Positions 21,531-30,595 of a stretch of 64,000 nucleotides of DNA are shown here, piece by piece; within the stretch, counting starts at the first letter, position 1; each line of letters opens with the position of its first letter. The notes beneath the pieces are model-generated. The model made no database searches. It saw only the letters and a program-made list of their open reading frames with translations, and was not told where the DNA came from. A program made the position numbers and the translations under genes. Origin of the DNA: Tateyamaria sp947503385 (GTDB taxonomy: Bacteria; Pseudomonadota; Alphaproteobacteria; Rhodobacterales; Rhodobacteraceae); contig NZ_JBNFZM010000009.1 in NCBI RefSeq assembly GCF_051195235.1, positions 1 to 64,000 of the forward strand. Reading direction: 5' to 3'.

Positions 21531-22244
21531 ATGGAGTTTCTGTTTGCCTATGCAGCCGGCCTGCTGACCCTGATCAATCCGTGCGTCTTGCCGGTGCTGC
21601 CCATTGTTCTGGTGAGCGCCCTGAACGCGAACCAGATGGGCCCTGTGGCCCTTGCAGCGGGGATGAGCGTGTCATTTGTCACCTTTGGTGTTTTGGTGAC
21701 CGCCTTTGGGGCCGCGATTGGGCTTGATCAATATTTGCTGGCGCAAATCGGCGCCACGTTGATGATCGCCTTTGGGCTGGTGCTGTTGGTGCCCGGTTTT
21801 GCCCGCCGGTTCGAGATGGCAACCGCGGGCATAGCAGGCCGCGCGGATGCGCGGATGAACACAGTGGATCAAGGCGGGTTGCAGGGGCAGTTTCTGGGTG
21901 GTTTGCTGCTGGGCGCGGTGTGGTCGCCCTGTATTGGTCCCACATTGGGGGGGGCAATTGCATTGGCGTCGCAAGGCGACAATCTGGGCTATGTCACTCT
22001 GATCATGTCATTTTTCGCGCTCGGTGTATCGACGTTGATCTTGGCCCTCGGGCTTGGCGCGCGCGAGGCGATCCGGTCGCGGGCGCACGCGTTGCGCAGC
22101 CTTGCCGACCGGTCAAAGCCGATCCTCGGGGTTACGTTTGTCGCTGTGGGTCTGATGCTACTGCTGGGTGTGCACCATTTTATTGAGGCTTGGGCGCTGG
22201 ATGTGATGCCGATCTGGCTGCAAGACCTTTCCGTTGCTTTGTAA
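21531..22244 (+). CDS. CcdA/DsbD-type thiol-disulfide membrane transporter
   Basis: This 237-residue membrane protein has six predicted helices and the two conserved cysteine-proline sites of CcdA, LINPCVLPVLP near residue 18 and VWSPCIGPTLGGA near residue 131. CcdA proteins carry reducing power from cytoplasmic thioredoxin to periplasmic thiol proteins, including those of cytochrome c maturation. The next gene, 15 bases on, is an exported thioredoxin-like protein, its likely partner. The start is uncertain, since an in-frame TTG lies at 21522. Confidence 0.88.
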   Translation: MEFLFAYAAGLLTLINPCVLPVLPIVLVSALNANQMGPVALAAGMSVSFVTFGVLVTAFGAAIGLDQYLLAQIGATLMIAFGLVLLVPGFARRFEMATAGIAGRADARMNTVDQGGLQGQFLGGLLLGAVWSPCIGPTLGGAIALASQGDNLGYVTLIMSFFALGVSTLILALGLGAREAIRSRAHALRSLADRSKPILGVTFVAVGLMLLLGVHHFIEAWALDVMPIWLQDLSVAL

Positions 22245-22259
22245 GAAGGACTGACTGAT

Positions 22260-22661
22260 ATGAACCGTCGAACGTTTTTTGTGGCCATCGGGGCCGCGGC
22301 CATCTCACCGCTTGCGCTTCATGCGGCCACTGGGTTTGTCGATTACACGCCCGGCCTGATTGATGCAGAACTGTCAGCAGGCAAGACGCTGCTGGTAGAC
22401 TACGCTGCCGTCTGGTGCAGCACCTGTAAGCGGCAGGAACGGGTGATTAACGCGCTGCGCGCGGAAGACTCGGCCTATGATGCGGCGATGACCTTTGTTC
22501 GGGTCGATTGGGATGACTACCGCCGTCACGAGGTGGCGACGTCGCGCAATGTGCCGCGGCGGTCAACGCTGATCCTGCTGAGGGGTGAAGAGGAGCTGGG
22601 GCGGATCGTGGCCGGCACGTCAGAAAGTCAGATCAAGGGCCTTCTGGATCTGGCGCTGTAG
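22260..22661 (+). CDS. Exported thioredoxin-fold protein
   Basis: The 133-residue protein starts with a signal containing MNRRTFFVAIG, possibly Tat-dependent, that ends near HAA. A thioredoxin-like domain follows with the active site AVWCSTCKRQE near residues 50-60. It lies just downstream of a CcdA-type transporter, so it is probably kept reduced in the periplasm and reduces disulfides there. Which client it serves cannot be told here. Confidence 0.85.
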   Translation: MNRRTFFVAIGAAAISPLALHAATGFVDYTPGLIDAELSAGKTLLVDYAAVWCSTCKRQERVINALRAEDSAYDAAMTFVRVDWDDYRRHEVATSRNVPRRSTLILLRGEEELGRIVAGTSESQIKGLLDLAL

Positions 22662-22745
22662 CGGCGTAACAGATTTCTGACAGCAAATGCTGGGGATGGG
22701 CTTGCAGTCCTGCACGACTCGGCGTAGATCACCCAGACCAACTGG

Positions 22746-22822
<77 letters not shown>

Positions 22823-22828
22823 ACAAAG

Positions 22829-22850
22829 GCCGCCCCTTGGGGCGGCTTTT
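22829..22850 (+). terminator. Terminator after tRNA-fMet
   Basis: The hairpin GCCGCCCC-TT-GGGGCGGC is followed by TTTT, immediately after the tRNA. Confidence 0.75.
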
Positions 22851-22916
22851 GCCTTTTGTGCACAATGGGTTGCGACAAACCAGAGGGGCCACGGCATGGC
22901 CCCTCCTGTCTGCGCG

Positions 22917-23615
22917 TCAGGGGCGCGGCGGGATGTTCTTGGCCTTGTCGACGGCGGGGCGGGCCATGAACCGGTCAAGATAGGCGACGAGGTTCTTGTG
23001 GTCGTCCCAATTGACCATCTCCTTGGCTCCGTAGAAGTTCAGCGCGTTCAGCCACGGGGCAATGGCGATATCAGCGATGGAATATGTGCCTGTGACCCAG
23101 TCCTGCCCCTCAAGTTGCTTGTCGAGAACCGCCAGCAACCGCTTGCCTTCGGCCACGTAGCGCTGCTGGGGGCGTTTGTCTTCCCATTCGGAACCTGCGA
23201 ATTTCACAAAGAACCCCATCTGCCCAAGCATCGGTCCAAGGCCGCCCATCTGAAACATCAGCCATTGAATTGTCTTGGCCTTGTCCGCAGCGGTTTCACC
23301 GATCAGTTTTCCCGTCTTTTCAGCGAGATAGATCAGGATTGCCCCGGATTCGAACAGACCGATCGGCGCGCCGTCCGGGCCGTCCAGGTCGATGATCGCG
23401 GGGATTTTGTTGTTGGGATTGAGCGACAGGAATTCCGGGCTTTTGACGTCTGCATCCGACAGGGTGACCAGATGCGCCTCGTAGGGCAGACCCATCTCCT
23501 CAAGCGCGATAGAGGCCTTGACCCCGTTCGGCGTGGGAAAGGAGAAAAGTTGCAGCACGTCGGGGTTTTGCGGGACCCATTTCTGGGTGATGGGAAAGGC
23601 GCTGAGGTCAGCCAT
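22917..23615 (-). CDS. Glutathione S-transferase (YghU/YfcG-like)
   Basis: A 232-residue GST with an N-terminal thioredoxin-fold domain, including NPNNKIPAIID near residue 67 and the glutathione-binding FESGAILIYLAEKTGKL near residue 88. A helical C-terminal domain follows, containing TYSIADIAIAPWL. The TPNGVK region near residue 28 resembles the disulfide-bond oxidoreductases YfcG/YghU, which act on glutathionylated or disulfide substrates. It is a lone gene. Confidence 0.88.
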   Translation of the reverse strand: MADLSAFPITQKWVPQNPDVLQLFSFPTPNGVKASIALEEMGLPYEAHLVTLSDADVKSPEFLSLNPNNKIPAIIDLDGPDGAPIGLFESGAILIYLAEKTGKLIGETAADKAKTIQWLMFQMGGLGPMLGQMGFFVKFAGSEWEDKRPQQRYVAEGKRLLAVLDKQLEGQDWVTGTYSIADIAIAPWLNALNFYGAKEMVNWDDHKNLVAYLDRFMARPAVDKAKNIPPRP

Positions 23616-23762
23616 GGGTGGTCTCCGTTTGTTTACGGGTCCAACCTAGGCGGAATTCCCCGGTAAAATAGGCTTTGTGCTGTGAGAAGTTGTGTTAACA
23701 CCTGTTCATACACGCACGGCAGACACAAGACTGTGCGGTACGAAGCCAACGAGGGACTAAAT

Positions 23763-24191
23763 ATGCTGAACGAGTTCAAAGATTTCATCGCCAAGGGCAA
23801 TGTCATGGACATGGCCGTGGGGATTATCATCGGCGCGGCCTTTACCGCGATTGTGACGTCGCTGGTGGGCGACCTGATCAATCCGATCATCGGCCTGTTC
23901 ATGGGTGGGATCGATTTCACCAACAACTACGCCGTTCTGTCGGGCGACGTGGCCGAAGGCATGTCGCTGGAAGCGGCGCGCGAGTCTGGCGCTGCTGTGT
24001 TTGCCTACGGCGCGTTCATCATGGCGATCATCAACTTTTTGATCATCGCGTTCGTGGTGTTCATGCTGGTGCGCTACGTGAACAAGATCAAGGATCAGGC
24101 GACCCCTGCGGAAGAACCCGCCGCAGAAGAACCCGCAGGCCCGACCGAGCTGGATATTCTGATGGAAATCCGCGACTCGCTGGCCAAGTAA
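23763..24191 (+). CDS. mscL: Large-conductance mechanosensitive channel MscL
   Basis: The 142-residue protein starts MLNEFKDFIAKGNVMDMAVG, the hallmark MscL N-terminus, followed by the pore helix GIIIGAAFTAIVTSLVGDLI, a periplasmic loop, a second helix (FLIIAFVVFMLVRYVN) and an acidic C-terminal bundle. It opens to release solutes on hypo-osmotic shock. An open frame extends 27 codons upstream, but this start fits the family. Confidence 0.96.
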   Translation: MLNEFKDFIAKGNVMDMAVGIIIGAAFTAIVTSLVGDLINPIIGLFMGGIDFTNNYAVLSGDVAEGMSLEAARESGAAVFAYGAFIMAIINFLIIAFVVFMLVRYVNKIKDQATPAEEPAAEEPAGPTELDILMEIRDSLAK

Positions 24192-24211
24192 GACGCATTG
24201 CATCCGCAACC

Positions 24212-24240
24212 AAAGGCCCGCCACAATGGCGGGCCTTTTT
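24212..24240 (+). terminator. Terminator after mscL
   Basis: The inverted repeat AAAGGCCCGCC/GGCGGGCCTTT ends in a run of five thymines. Confidence 0.85.
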
Positions 24241-24319
24241 CGTATGAGATATCTGGTTCCGATGGGGTTCCCTTACGGGCGGGTATGTCGGGCCGGCGTG
24301 GCCTGCATATTGACCCGTG

Positions 24320-25438
24320 CTATGCCTTTAGCGCGAGGGTGGGGGAGATCACGTCGATCCCCAGCGCCTTGCCCACCGCGTAGTAGGTGAGCTGGCCTGC
24401 GTGCACGTTCAGACCGGCCAGCAGATGGGGGTCGTCTTCGCACGCTTGTCGCCACCCCTTGTCCGCGAGCGCCAGCATGAACGGCATCGTTGCATTGCCA
24501 AGGGCGATGGTCGATGTGCGTGCGACGGCGCCGGGCATGTTGGCCACGCAGTAGTGCATGATGCCGTCAACGTCATAGATTGGATCCTCGTGCGTTGTGG
24601 CGCGCGACGTCTCGAAACAGCCGCCCTGATCAATGGCCACGTCCACAATGGCGGCACCGGGTTTCATCGTACCAAGCTGTGCGCGGGTGACCAGCTTGGG
24701 GGCTGCCGCGCCGGGGATCAGCACCGCGCCCACAACCATATCGGCCTGTGCCACCAGTTCCGCCGTGTTGCCCGCGCTGGCAAAGCTGGTCTTGAACACG
24801 CCGCCAAAGACGTCATCCAGATAACGCATCCGGGGCAGGGACCGGTCAAGCACGGTCACATCCGCGCCCATGCCCGCAGCAACCCGCGCCGCGTGGGTGC
24901 CCACGACACCGCCGCCAATCACGACGACTTGCGCTGGCCCCACGCCGGGAACACCGCCCATCAGCACACCGCGCCCGCCATTGGCCTTTTGCAGGGTCCA
25001 CGCGCCAACCTGTGGCGCCAGACGCCCGGCGACCTCGGACATGGGCGCCAGCAGAGGCAGTCCGCCCAAAGCATCGGTGACGGTCTCGTAGGCGATGGCG
25101 GTGCAGCCAGAGGCCAGCAGATCGCGGGTCTGATCCGGGTCGGGTGCAAGGTGGAGATAGGTAAAGAGCAGTTGACCCTCACGCAGCATCTTGCGCTCGC
25201 CTGCTTGGGGTTCCTTGACCTTGACGATCATGTCAGCGGCGGCGAAAACCTCTGCCGCGGTGCCGACAATCTGCGCACCGGCAGCCATGTAGGCGTCATC
25301 GTCAAAGCCTGCACCGGCGCCTGCATTGGTTTCGACCATAACCGAATGGCCGTGGGCAATCGCTTCGCCCGCGGCATTCGGGGTCAGGCCCACACGGAAT
25401 TCCTGTGGTTTGATCTCTTTTGGGCAACCGATGATCAT
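24320..25438 (-). CDS. ald: Alanine dehydrogenase
   Basis: A 372-residue NAD-dependent alanine dehydrogenase, interconverting L-alanine and pyruvate plus ammonia. It starts MIIGCPKEIKPQEFRVGLTP and has the catalytic lysine region KVKEPQ, the LFTYLHLAPD histidine, the Rossmann motif VVVIGGGVVGTHAARVA near residue 171 and DQGGCFETS near 270. GGAGGAG precedes the ATG. The frame is open far upstream, but that region belongs to the divergent regulator. It faces an Lrp-type regulator, a common arrangement in which alanine induces ald through it. Confidence 0.96.
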   Translation of the reverse strand: MIIGCPKEIKPQEFRVGLTPNAAGEAIAHGHSVMVETNAGAGAGFDDDAYMAAGAQIVGTAAEVFAAADMIVKVKEPQAGERKMLREGQLLFTYLHLAPDPDQTRDLLASGCTAIAYETVTDALGGLPLLAPMSEVAGRLAPQVGAWTLQKANGGRGVLMGGVPGVGPAQVVVIGGGVVGTHAARVAAGMGADVTVLDRSLPRMRYLDDVFGGVFKTSFASAGNTAELVAQADMVVGAVLIPGAAAPKLVTRAQLGTMKPGAAIVDVAIDQGGCFETSRATTHEDPIYDVDGIMHYCVANMPGAVARTSTIALGNATMPFMLALADKGWRQACEDDPHLLAGLNVHAGQLTYYAVGKALGIDVISPTLALKA

Positions 25439-25573
25439 GGCGTTCTCCTCCTGCGGTTGGGCGCAGAATGCGCCTCTGCGGGCGCAATTGTGTGCGAATT
25501 TCTTGTTGTGTTTGCGCATGACAGTCGAAGGAACCTGCGCTATTGGAGAGCAAAGCGGGAGAACATCGCGCCA

Positions 25574-26032
25574 ATGGCCCTTGATACAACAGATCGCCGT
25601 ATCCTGTCTGCGTTGCAGAAACGCGGGCGTATGTCCAATGCCGACCTGAGCGAGGCGGTGCACCTGTCCGCCTCGGCCTGTCATCGCCGCGTGCAGAGGC
25701 TGGAAGAGGCGGGATACATTCGCGATTATGTGGCGCTGCTGGATGCCCGCAAGCTGGGAATGCCGACAACCGTTTTTGTCGAAATTACGTTGCAGGGTCA
25801 GGCGGATGAAGTGCTGGAAGCGTTCGAAAAGGCCGTGGCGCGCATCCCCGACGTGCTTGAATGTCACCTGATGGCGGGCACGGCGGATTACATTCTCAAA
25901 GTCGTGGCCGAAGGCACCGAGGATTTTGCGCGTATCCACCGCCAGCATCTGGCGCGGTTGCCCGGTGTGGCCCAGATGCAGTCCAGTTTTGCCCTGCGCA
26001 CGGTGTTCAAGACGACAGCCTTGCCCGTCTGA
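25574..26032 (+). CDS. Lrp/AsnC family regulator (AldR-like)
   Basis: The 152-residue protein has an N-terminal helix-turn-helix (residues 4-60, with NADLSEAVHLSASACHRRVQRLEEAG) and a C-terminal RAM ligand-binding domain (with VLECHLMAGTADYILKV). It is transcribed divergently from alanine dehydrogenase across a 135-base gap, so it most likely controls ald in response to alanine or a related amino acid. Confidence 0.9.
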   Translation: MALDTTDRRILSALQKRGRMSNADLSEAVHLSASACHRRVQRLEEAGYIRDYVALLDARKLGMPTTVFVEITLQGQADEVLEAFEKAVARIPDVLECHLMAGTADYILKVVAEGTEDFARIHRQHLARLPGVAQMQSSFALRTVFKTTALPV

Positions 26033-26111
26033 CGGCGGGGCCGAAACTGCTTTAGCCAAATATTCAGAGGTTTCGGCCTAAAACCGCGCGACCGATTTCG
26101 GATGGTTTGGT

Positions 26112-26405
26112 ATGCGCGTGCTTTTGATGATGGTGTTTCTGACCGTGGCGGGGCCGATAACGGCGCTGGCCACAGCGCCGGACGATGGGTCGGATATGCG
26201 GCTGGTGGTTGTGCCCCCGTGGGATGATGCGAATGCAGTCGTCGTGGCCGCAGGCGGGCATGTGATTGGGCCGGAACGCGCGCCCTTTGCGGTCCTTGCT
26301 CAAGTTGATCATCCGCGGGCCTTTGCGGTGGCAGCCCGCAGGGCGGGCGCGCTCGCGGTGCTGAACGGGGCGACGATTGCCGCATTTTGTGGAGTAGATG
26401 TATGA
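26112..26405 (+). CDS. Small exported protein, unknown function
   Basis: The 97-residue protein has a signal peptide (MRVLLMMVFLTVAGPITALA) and a mature part rich in alanine and valine that ends with a single cysteine (FCGVDV). I do not recognise a family. The stop overlaps the start of the chemoreceptor gene as ATGA, so the two are probably made together. A periplasmic role near the receptor is possible but unproven. Confidence 0.6.
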   Translation: MRVLLMMVFLTVAGPITALATAPDDGSDMRLVVVPPWDDANAVVVAAGGHVIGPERAPFAVLAQVDHPRAFAVAARRAGALAVLNGATIAAFCGVDV

Positions 26406-28135
26406 CGGTCGACATTCACGGTTCGCTTGAGACATCGCGACGCTTGGCGGCATATTGGATCCTTATCGGCTGCGCCGCATTTGGTGTGGTTGTCACGGTG
26501 GTCGGGCTGTTGTTGCCGATCAGTTCGCCTGTGCCGGGGGTGGTGTGCTTTGGTTCGACGCTGATGGCATTTCTGGCCTTTCGGACGCGCCACAAACATT
26601 ATTGCGTGCTGGTCGGTCAGGCGGCTGTGGCGCAGGCAATCGGGCTTGTCGCTGCGTTGAGTGGCACAGATTGGCAGAGCGATGGGCATATGCTGTTCTA
26701 TGTGGCGCTGGCGGCGCTTGTGGGGCTGGTGCATGTCCCAACATTCCTGTTCGCGGCGGCCACGGTTGTTCTGCATCACCTCGCGCTGGCTGTTGTCTTT
26801 CCACATCTGGTGTTTCCCAGCGTGAACCTGATCGAGAATATTGAACGGGCATTGTTTCATGGCGCGGCCGTTGCGTTGCAGGTCTTCATCCTGACCATGG
26901 TTGTGCGCAAGCGCGTGCAGATGACGCAGGATGTGCAGGCGGCTTTGAACGCATCGGAATCGGCGCTGGCGTCCGCGGATGAGGCGGGACAGCAGGCCGA
27001 AGCCGCCCGCGCCGTGGCAGAGGCGGAAACCGCGCGGGCACAAGCCGCGCAGTCCGAGACCGAAAATGTGCTGAAGGCGCTGGAGGCGGAGCAGGCCGCG
27101 CGCGAACAGGCGAACCTTGCCGAACAGGAGAAAGATGCCCGCACGGCGCAGGAACGTCAGGCGCGCCTTGATGCTCAGACAAACGTGGTGACCGCCCTGC
27201 GTGAGGGGTTGGAGAACATCGCGCAGGGGAATCTGACGCACCGGATTGATGCGGAATTCCCGGATGTCTACGAACCCTTGCGCCAGGATTTCAACCGGAC
27301 GGTTGCCAATCTGCAAAATGTGCTGACGGACGTGACGCGCGGTACGGCGGATCTGATGGGGCTTGTGTCGGCTGTTCAGACATCGGCCCACGATCTGGCG
27401 CAACGCACCGAGGCGCAGGTCGCCTCGCTCGAGGTGACAAGCCATGCCGTGGACACGTTGCACGGCGCTGTGCGCGCTTCGACTGAAAACGCGCAAGCCA
27501 CTGCATCATCGGCGGACAAGGTGCGCGGCGACGCCAAAGAAGGGGGAGAGATGGTGCACCGCGTTGTCGATGCGATGAGCGATATCGAGAACTCGTCCTA
27601 CAAGATCGCCAAGATCAACGCAGTCATGGATTCGATCGCGTTTCAGACCAATCTGCTTGCCTTGAACGCCGGTGTTGAGGCGGCGCGCGCGGGTGAGGCG
27701 GGACGCGGGTTTTCTGTTGTGGCATCCGAAGTCCGTGCCCTGTCCCGCCGCGCGACCGATGCGGCCCGCAGCATCACTGAATTGACCGAATCGAGTACCG
27801 ATCAGGTTCAATCAGGTGTCGCATTGGTCAAACGGGCCGGCGAAGCGCTGGAGGGAATCGTGTCATCCGTGTCTGACATGACCGGCTCGGTTCAGAGAAT
27901 CGCCGCCGCAACGCAATCCCAATCCGATCAGTTGAGCGAGGTGAACGTGTCAGTGTCCGAAATGGACAAGGTGGCCCAAGAAAACGCTGCCATGTTCGAC
28001 GAGACCAATACCGCGTGCACATCGCTCATGGACGGCTTGCAAGAGATGATGGACAGCCTCGCACAGTTCAGGCTTGAGGCATTGTCCGAGGGTTGTGCTG
28101 CCTTGTCCGGCCATGAAGATCGGCGCACCGCCTGA
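26402..28135 (+). CDS. Methyl-accepting chemotaxis protein
   Basis: The 577-residue receptor has an N-terminal membrane region of several helices (about residues 20-185) without a large periplasmic domain. A long alanine/glutamate-rich coiled coil follows (about 185-265), then a HAMP-like segment with ENIAQGNLTHRID, and the signalling domain with the conserved hairpin SIAFQTNLLALNAGVEAARA. Such all-membrane receptors often sense membrane or cytoplasmic cues. It is translationally coupled to the small exported protein upstream. Confidence 0.9.
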   Translation: MTVDIHGSLETSRRLAAYWILIGCAAFGVVVTVVGLLLPISSPVPGVVCFGSTLMAFLAFRTRHKHYCVLVGQAAVAQAIGLVAALSGTDWQSDGHMLFYVALAALVGLVHVPTFLFAAATVVLHHLALAVVFPHLVFPSVNLIENIERALFHGAAVALQVFILTMVVRKRVQMTQDVQAALNASESALASADEAGQQAEAARAVAEAETARAQAAQSETENVLKALEAEQAAREQANLAEQEKDARTAQERQARLDAQTNVVTALREGLENIAQGNLTHRIDAEFPDVYEPLRQDFNRTVANLQNVLTDVTRGTADLMGLVSAVQTSAHDLAQRTEAQVASLEVTSHAVDTLHGAVRASTENAQATASSADKVRGDAKEGGEMVHRVVDAMSDIENSSYKIAKINAVMDSIAFQTNLLALNAGVEAARAGEAGRGFSVVASEVRALSRRATDAARSITELTESSTDQVQSGVALVKRAGEALEGIVSSVSDMTGSVQRIAAATQSQSDQLSEVNVSVSEMDKVAQENAAMFDETNTACTSLMDGLQEMMDSLAQFRLEALSEGCAALSGHEDRRTA

Positions 28136-28162
28136 TCGCAGAACCGCCCATTCAGGCAAACA

Positions 28163-28194
28163 AAAACCCCGCAGCCGGGCGGCTACGGGGTTAT
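28163..28194. terminator. Bidirectional terminator
   Basis: The inverted repeat AACCCCGCAGCC/GGCTACGGGGTT has A-rich sequence on its left and T-rich sequence on its right. It can end both the chemoreceptor transcript and the convergent rpsU transcript. Confidence 0.75.
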
Positions 28195-28221
28195 TGAATT
28201 CGTCAGCGACGCGAGGGTGAC

Positions 28222-28428
28222 TTACATCATACCTTCGCGCTGTGCTTTTTTGCGTGCCAGCTTGCGGGCACGGCGGATCGCTTCAGCTTTCTCGCGCGCT
28301 TTTTTCTCGGACGGCTTCTCGAAATGTTGCTTGAGCTTCATTTCGCGGAAAACGCCTTCGCGCTGCAGCTTCTTTTTCAGGGCACGGAGCGCCTGATCGA
28401 CATTGTTGTCGCGAACACTAACCTGCAT
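28222..28428 (-). CDS. rpsU: 30S ribosomal protein S21
   Basis: The 68-residue basic protein starts MQVSVRDNNVDQALRALKKKLQREG and ends in a lysine/arginine-rich helix, matching bS21 over its full length. S21 sits near the 16S 3' end and helps initiation. Confidence 0.97.
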   Translation of the reverse strand: MQVSVRDNNVDQALRALKKKLQREGVFREMKLKQHFEKPSEKKAREKAEAIRRARKLARKKAQREGMM

Positions 28429-28517
28429 GTGGTTGTCACCACCTTTCTAGATAAGAGTTGCAAGGATTTGCAGGAGGTGGCCGTATAGCAAGCCGCCCCC
28501 TGTTTGTCCAGCACGCG

Positions 28518-29666
28518 TCAGAACAGAAAATCATCCGCCTGCAACTGATTTAGCGCCACGTCCATCAGGACCATCTTGTTGCCATTGTGGTCGCCGATGA
28601 CCGCTTTGCCATTGGCTTGCCAGATGTGCCCGCCATTCATCAGATCGTCAAAACCTGTGATCGTTGCGACCCCGCGCAGGTCGATTCGCTCGCCTGCCTG
28701 TCCAAGGTCGAAGTCGGTGACAATATTGCGCCCGCCCGAAAATACGAATGTGTCCGCATCGGCCCCGCCGGTCAGCCGGTCGTTGCCGTCGCCGCCATCC
28801 AGACGGTCGTTGCCACGCCCGCCGCTCAGGTTGTCACGCCCCGCCTGCCCCCACAGCGCATCATCGCCCTGTTCACCTCGCAGCGCATCGCGGCCCGCGC
28901 CGCCCCAGATCCTGTCATTGCCGCCTTCGCCCTTGATCCGGTCCTTGCCATCGCCGCCGTCGAGGCTGTCATTGCCGATCCCACCCCACATGCGGTCATT
29001 GCCGCCCTGACCAAAGACGCGGTCATTGCCGTCACCGCCGAACAGACGGTCGCCGCCAGCCCCGCCCGACACCGTATCCTGACCGCCGTTTCCGCGCATT
29101 ATGTCACCCGCGCCTGTGCCCATCAACGCGTCGTTGCCAGCCCCTCCGATCAACGACGTGTCGGGGCCGGGAGGTGTGGGCGTTGGCGTTGGTGTGGGCG
29201 CGCCGGGCTGATCCAGTTGAACGGGCGCGCTGGTGCGCGCAAAGTTTTGCGTCACATAGACGGCGTCGTAGCCGCGCCCGTCGCCTTCCTCGATCCCGAT
29301 GCCGATCAATTCAAAATTTGGGTTGAGGATGTTGGCGCGGTGGCCGGGGCTGTTCATCAACGCTTCATGCAGATCCACGACGTCATCGGAAATGCCGGGC
29401 GCGCCACGCTCGGACTGAAAGGCGATGTTTTCACCCCATGTCCAATTGCCTGAAAACGCAAACCCGGCGTCGCGCATCCGGTCGCCGGGACTGGACCCGC
29501 CCGCACCGGTGTGACTGAAATTGCGGGATGTATCCATCCAGTTGCTGTGGTCTTCGCTGGCGTCGTTCAATCGGCGTTCCAAGGTTAGCGGGTCAATACC
29601 GCGTGCGGCACGCTCTGCGTTTATTAGGTCCAGCATCTGGCGTTCGAATGCGTTTGCGACGGACAT
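28518..29666 (-). CDS. CAP-domain protein with RTX calcium-binding repeats
   Basis: The 382-residue protein begins with a CAP/SCP domain (residues 5-150) that includes MLDLINAERAARGIDPL, DHSNWMDTS, FSHTGAGGSSPGDRM and NSPGHRANILNPNFELIGIGI. A Pro-Thr linker (TPTPTPTPPGP) follows, then about nine RTX nonapeptides of the GGxGxD type. A C-terminal segment typical of type I secreted proteins ends DDFLF. There is no N-terminal signal peptide, which fits type I secretion. No transporter genes lie nearby. GAGGAGAG precedes the chosen ATG. Confidence 0.9.
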   Translation of the reverse strand: MSVANAFERQMLDLINAERAARGIDPLTLERRLNDASEDHSNWMDTSRNFSHTGAGGSSPGDRMRDAGFAFSGNWTWGENIAFQSERGAPGISDDVVDLHEALMNSPGHRANILNPNFELIGIGIEEGDGRGYDAVYVTQNFARTSAPVQLDQPGAPTPTPTPTPPGPDTSLIGGAGNDALMGTGAGDIMRGNGGQDTVSGGAGGDRLFGGDGNDRVFGQGGNDRMWGGIGNDSLDGGDGKDRIKGEGGNDRIWGGAGRDALRGEQGDDALWGQAGRDNLSGGRGNDRLDGGDGNDRLTGGADADTFVFSGGRNIVTDFDLGQAGERIDLRGVATITGFDDLMNGGHIWQANGKAVIGDHNGNKMVLMDVALNQLQADDFLF

Positions 29667-29868
29667 GGGCTCTCTCCTCATTGTGCGAGGCCCGGTGTCT
29701 GCGCGCGGGCGCGGTGTCGCAAGGTGGGGACCGGGGGTCGGGCCAGTGTTGGCGGATTGGCGCGGTTCGGGCGGGTGTGCGCGCGCAGCGTCCCGCCGCC
29801 GAGGTCAGGTCATTGGGTCGCAGGGCGGACGCTTGCCGGAATGGGCCCACCGCCCTAGTCTTTTGTCT

Positions 29869-30558
29869 ATGTCAAAGACACCCAAACAGATCACCGACCA
29901 GTTGCTGGATGCCGCACTGATGCATGTGCCCTTTGACGGCTGGTCCGAGGCGACTTTTCGTGCGGCGGCTGCCGATGCAGGCGCAGACCGCGCGCTGGCG
30001 CAGGCTGTGTGCCCGCGCGGCGCGGTGGACCTTGCGCTTGCCTACCATGCGCGCGGTGACGCGGCGATGGTCACGCGGTTGCAATCAAATGACCTGCCGG
30101 AGCGATTCCGGGACAAAATCGCCGCAGCCGTCCGGTTCCGCATCGAAGCAGTCGAAGACAAGGAAGCCGTGCGGCGCGGAACGACGCTGTTTGCGTTGCC
30201 GATATATGCCGCCGACGGCGCGCGGGCCATTTGGGGCACGGCGGATCAGATTTGGTCGACATTGGGCGACACGTCGGACGACATCAATTGGTACACCAAG
30301 CGGGCGACGCTGTCCGGGGTCTATTCGGCCACCGTTCTTTTCTGGTTGGGGGACGATTCTGTGAACAATCAGTCCACTTGGGATTTTCTGGAGCGCCGTA
30401 TCGACGACGTTATGCAGATCGAAAAGGTCAAGGCGCAGGTGCGCGACAACAAGCTATTGTCGGGTCTGCTGGCGGGCCCCAATTGGGTCTTGGGGCAGGT
30501 CAAGGCACCAAAGGCGCGGACGGATATGCCGGGGCGGTGGTCCTCACCACAAGGCTGA
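29869..30558 (+). CDS. COQ9 family protein (ubiquinone biosynthesis)
   Basis: The 229-residue protein has a TetR-like helical N-terminus and the COQ9 domain, including WGTADQIWSTLGDTSDDINWYTKRATLSGVYSATVLFWL. COQ9 binds lipids and presents the quinone precursor to the hydroxylase COQ7. Alphaproteobacterial homologues are consistently linked with aerobic ubiquinone synthesis. It is a single-gene unit followed by a 230-base gap. Confidence 0.9.
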   Translation: MSKTPKQITDQLLDAALMHVPFDGWSEATFRAAAADAGADRALAQAVCPRGAVDLALAYHARGDAAMVTRLQSNDLPERFRDKIAAAVRFRIEAVEDKEAVRRGTTLFALPIYAADGARAIWGTADQIWSTLGDTSDDINWYTKRATLSGVYSATVLFWLGDDSVNNQSTWDFLERRIDDVMQIEKVKAQVRDNKLLSGLLAGPNWVLGQVKAPKARTDMPGRWSSPQG

Positions 30559-30595
30559 ACGGGTCAGCGGGCAAGGCACAGTACGCGACGGCTGT

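Noticed and set aside
24401..25573. Long plus-strand extension in front of the Lrp regulator
   Set aside because: It is antisense to alanine dehydrogenase. The regulator domain begins at 25574.
28780..29130. Tandem-repeat-like GC-rich DNA, considered as a repeat array or CRISPR
   Set aside because: The period encodes RTX nonapeptides of the CAP-RTX protein. There are no spacers or exact repeats.
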